Source: Bacteroidales bacterium (GTDB lineage: Bacteria > Bacteroidota > Bacteroidia > Bacteroidales > Bacteroidaceae). From it: DNA of 7,459 nucleotides. The position numbers and the translations under genes were made by a program. Shown here piece by piece: positions 4,948 to 7,459 of this stretch; within the stretch, counting starts at the first letter, position 1, and every line of letters starts with the position of its first letter. The stretch spans positions 1 through 7,459 of the forward strand of contig SFCP01000122.1 of assembly GCA_004558535.1 (NCBI GenBank), given 5' to 3'. The notes beneath the pieces were generated by a model, which was not told the DNA's origin, did no database searches, and saw only the letters and a list, made by a program, of their open reading frames with translations.

Positions 4948-7459
4948 CTAATACCAATCGATATTTGTGCTGTAGGAACTGCGCTTGTCCCACTTCAAGG
5001 CATCGGCCAATTCGTTGGCCCGTGCCCGGAAGGAGAAGTTGAACGAGGAATAGGGGCGCAGCACGACCGAGCAGGACATCTCGAAGCAGTGCAAGTCGCG
5101 CGACAGCGAGGCAGTGGTCATCGACAGCTTGTGGAAATTGAAATCGTAGCCCGAGGAGAACGAGATGTTCCATCCCTCGGCAATGCGCAGGTAGCCGGAG
5201 AAGTTGAGCGTCTGCGTGAACGAATAGGGATAGCGCATGCGGCGCACGTCTATCTGCTTGGTTTTGTCCTCAAACATCGTCACGCCGTAGGACACCGTGA
5301 GCGACCACGGCAACGAGAACGTCAGGTAGCCGTCCTTGTCGACCTTGGCCTTTTGCTGCTTCTTGGCACTGCGCTGCGATTTCTTGATATCGGGGTCTAT
5401 GTTGGCATCTTCGCCATCATCCGGCCCCTCCTCTGCGCCGTCATCGTCTGTCCGTGCAGCAGTAGTCTTGTCTCCCTTGAACTTGCTTTTCCATTTCTGC
5501 CACGTTTGGTTGTTGAAGGTGTAGGAAAGGTTCTGCGACATGCCCGAGAATCGGCCGAAGCGTCCATAACTCCACTCCGTGCGGTCGCCCACCACCACAT
5601 TGCCGCGCTCGTCAAACTTGTAGGCATAGGTGGCAAAGACGGCGGCCATCGAGAAGGTGTAGTTCTTCGTCAGCTTCAGGCGCAACCGCGTGGACAGGTC
5701 GCTCCAGGGGCGCGTCGTGGCCGCGAAGTTGTAGGACAGCGTACCGCTCAGTTCGTCGACGAGGCTGATTTTTCGAGTACCGGTGCTGTCGCGGTCGCTC
5801 TTCACCTTCATTTCCAAGTTGTTGGAGAGCGACATGCTGACCATGCCCTGCTTTTTCGAGGAGGGATAGCCGTAGATGCCGCCTTGATAGGGGGAGTAGT
5901 TGACCGTCGTGACATTGCCCTGCGCATCCGTCCTCACGTAGCTGTCCTGATAGCCGAAGCGCTCGGAGGTGAAGTCGGGAGCGTAGGTAAAGGAGACGGA
6001 GGGCTTCATCACATGGCGGAAAGCGATGACCTTGTCGCCAAAGATAAATTTCAGCGGCTTGTAGAAACCATAAAGCGTGGTGTTATCATACAGGTTGTAA
6101 AAGCCGTACGTGGTGTCGCACACCTCGCGCTGCCGGTCCTTGTCCCATCTGCGCTTCACCTTGCGGGCATACATGATGTCGCGAAACGAGAAATTCGGCG
6201 ACACATTGATATATTTGAACAATTGGAACGTGGCATCGATGGGGATGCGGTGCTGCATGCCGTTGTTCCAGTCCTTGACGAGGTTGGATTTCAAGAGCTG
6301 GTTTTCCTTGGTCGTGATGCTGTTCGACATCTGTCCGGTGTACGACATGGAAATCTTCTCATACCAGCGCTCCTTGCCCACCTGCCTTTTCCGGCGGAAG
6401 GGATAGAATCGCGTCAGCGAGATGGAGAGGTCGGGCAGGGTGACTGCGAGCGAAGAGTCGCGCATATTCTGCGTGATGTTCGTTGAACCGGAGATGGTGA
6501 GTCCGATGTTAGGGAAGGTATGCGACAGGCTGACCGAGCTGGCGCGCGTACTCTGCGTGTAGGACAGGGGGTTGTACATACTCTCCAGGTTCTTGCGCTC
6601 ATAGTTCTCGGAGGCGAAGTTCACACGTGCCGAAAAGGAGGTATTGCCGCCTGCCTTGCTGTCCTTGGAGTGCGTCCACTGCACCTTGAGGCTCTTCGTC
6701 ACGGAATAGTCGGGCATATTCTTCTCGCCCTCCACCGTGCGGATGTAGCTCACATAGAAGTTGCCGTTGTAGCGGTAGCGCTTGCGGTAGTTGGTCTCGC
6801 CGCTCAGTCCCCACGAGCCCTTGGTATAGATTTCGCCCAACACCTTCAGGTCCATGTAGTCGCTCAGGGCGAAATAGTAGCCGCCGTCGCGCAGGTAGAA
6901 ACCGCGGATGGTCTCATCGCCATAGGTCGGCATGATGAAACCGCTGGAGTATTTCTTGTTGATCGGGATGAAGCCGTAGGGGATAGCCAACGGCAGGGGC
7001 ACATCCGCCACGACCAGGTAGGCCGGACCGAAGATGCTCTCCTTGCCGGGGCGCACCTTGGCACGCGACAGCTTCACGTAGAAGTGAGGATGTTTGGCAT
7101 CGCAGGTCGTATAGCGGGCATGCTGCAGGTAGAGCGTACCGTCGTCTGTCCGCTTCGACTGCTCGCTGACCAGGAAGCCGTTGCCCTGCGTTGTCGAGAC
7201 ATTGCTGATGAAGCCCTTCTTCGTCTTGAAATTAAAGGACATGCTTTCACTCTCGTATTCATCCGCCCCCTGCTTATAGACCGGCTTGCCCTGTAGCACG
7301 CCCGTCGTATCGCGTCGGCCGTCGGCATGGACCATACTGCTGTCCAGACACATACTCAGTCGCGCAGCGTCCAGCTCCATGTCCTGATAGTTCACCCGGG
7401 CCTCGCCATACAGGTAGGCGAACCCCGTCCCCGCCTCGTATATCATCGAGTCCTTGGCT
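4948..7459 (-). CDS. lptD: LPS-assembly outer-membrane protein LptD, Bacteroidota type (5' end outside window)
   Basis: The product is the outer-membrane barrel that receives LPS from the periplasmic bridge and inserts it in the outer leaflet. The frame runs off the window at 7459; the Met at 7446 is preceded in frame by AKDS and is internal, so the signal peptide and some N-terminal residues are missing. Counting from that Met, residues 1-110 form the OstA/LptA-like beta domain (AYLYGEARVNYQDMELDAAR, then GKPVYK and SFNFKTKKGFISNV). Next come the conserved RYTTCDAKHPHFYVKL (C115), GPAYLVVADVPLPLAIPYGF and GFIMPTYGDETIRGFYLRDG (about 169-188), which are hallmarks of the Bacteroidota family. 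The remainder is a long series of amphipathic beta strands ending in IDWY; an aromatic last residue is typical of BAM-folded barrels. Cysteines C787 and C792 lie near the C-terminus. Residues 653-705 form a charged, low-complexity loop. It is the first visible gene of the minus-strand unit. Confidence 0.92.
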   Translation of the reverse strand, partial: AKDSMIYEAGTGFAYLYGEARVNYQDMELDAARLSMCLDSSMVHADGRRDTTGVLQGKPVYKQGADEYESESMSFNFKTKKGFISNVSTTQGNGFLVSEQSKRTDDGTLYLQHARYTTCDAKHPHFYVKLSRAKVRPGKESIFGPAYLVVADVPLPLAIPYGFIPINKKYSSGFIMPTYGDETIRGFYLRDGGYYFALSDYMDLKVLGEIYTKGSWGLSGETNYRKRYRYNGNFYVSYIRTVEGEKNMPDYSVTKSLKVQWTHSKDSKAGGNTSFSARVNFASENYERKNLESMYNPLSYTQSTRASSVSLSHTFPNIGLTISGSTNITQNMRDSSLAVTLPDLSISLTRFYPFRRKRQVGKERWYEKISMSYTGQMSNSITTKENQLLKSNLVKDWNNGMQHRIPIDATFQLFKYINVSPNFSFRDIMYARKVKRRWDKDRQREVCDTTYGFYNLYDNTTLYGFYKPLKFIFGDKVIAFRHVMKPSVSFTYAPDFTSERFGYQDSYVRTDAQGNVTTVNYSPYQGGIYGYPSSKKQGMVSMSLSNNLEMKVKSDRDSTGTRKISLVDELSGTLSYNFAATTRPWSDLSTRLRLKLTKNYTFSMAAVFATYAYKFDERGNVVVGDRTEWSYGRFGRFSGMSQNLSYTFNNQTWQKWKSKFKGDKTTAARTDDDGAEEGPDDGEDANIDPDIKKSQRSAKKQQKAKVDKDGYLTFSLPWSLTVSYGVTMFEDKTKQIDVRRMRYPYSFTQTLNFSGYLRIAEGWNISFSSGYDFNFHKLSMTTASLSRDLHCFEMSCSVVLRPYSSFNFSFRARANELADALKWDKRSSYSTNIDWY

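Noticed and set aside
4937..4951. A hairpin terminator at the end of lptD (AGTC pairing with GACT around a 7-nt loop on the minus strand)
   Set aside because: The stem is only 4 bp and no T-run follows, so it is too weak to call a terminator; read-through into the lipoprotein gene remains likely.
4928..4957. A sigma70-like promoter on the minus strand (TTGGTA, 18-nt spacer, TACAAT) ahead of the lipoprotein gene
   Set aside because: The boxes are near the E. coli consensus, but Bacteroidota primary sigma factors favour TTTG and TAnnTTTG boxes, and the match overlaps the end of lptD. A chance match is likely without a mapped start site.
4060..6486. An 808-codon open frame on the plus strand crossing the amidase start, the lipoprotein gene and half of lptD
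   Set aside because: It is in exact antisense register with both the lipoprotein and lptD. In that register a stop would require TTA, CTA or TCA codons in the sense genes, which are rare in this GC-rich coding sequence. The translated product shows no coherent domain, while the minus strand encodes recognisable proteins.
6520..7296. A 258-codon plus-strand open frame opposite lptD, and similar frames at 697-1317, 1710-2204, 2964-3473 and 3480-4157
   Set aside because: All lie opposite genes with clear family motifs, and none shows a signal peptide, motif or plausible start context of its own.

Overview
The window looks like chromosomal DNA from a Bacteroidota bacterium, most likely a GC-rich member of the Bacteroidales. 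The clues are the Bacteroidota form of the outer-membrane LPS transporter LptD, a lipoprotein with BACON-type beta-sandwich repeats, a golvesin-type domain in a cell-wall amidase, and A-rich translation starts without Shine-Dalgarno sequences. The genus cannot be fixed from the sequence. There is no RNA gene, insertion sequence, CRISPR array or long repeat that I can see, and coding density is very high.

Layout: positions 1-408 (+) hold the C-terminal part of a small YbjN-like protein whose start lies outside the window. After a 33-nt convergent gap, everything else is on the minus strand. Reading right to left, in the direction of transcription, it runs: lptD (7459-4948, 5' end outside the window), a small lipoprotein with two BACON-like domains (4893-4204), a 990-residue multidomain N-acetylmuramoyl-L-alanine amidase (4190-1218) and an M15-family zinc peptidase (1203-442). 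The three gaps are 54, 13 and 14 nt, so the four genes probably form one transcription unit.

Working together: all four minus-strand products should be exported. LptD inserts LPS into the outer membrane. The lipoprotein should be anchored in an outer-envelope membrane. The amidase and the M15 peptidase are predicted to cut different bonds in peptidoglycan or its peptides. The unit therefore reads as an envelope-maintenance operon that links LPS assembly to wall remodelling. That link is an inference from gene order and families.

I do not see a clear new defence, mobile or biosynthetic system. The points most worth a second look are the amidase, whose catalytic domain is split by a golvesin-like insert and followed by an unassigned C-terminal domain; the adjacency of two wall hydrolases and a BACON lipoprotein to lptD; and a strongly charged loop in LptD.
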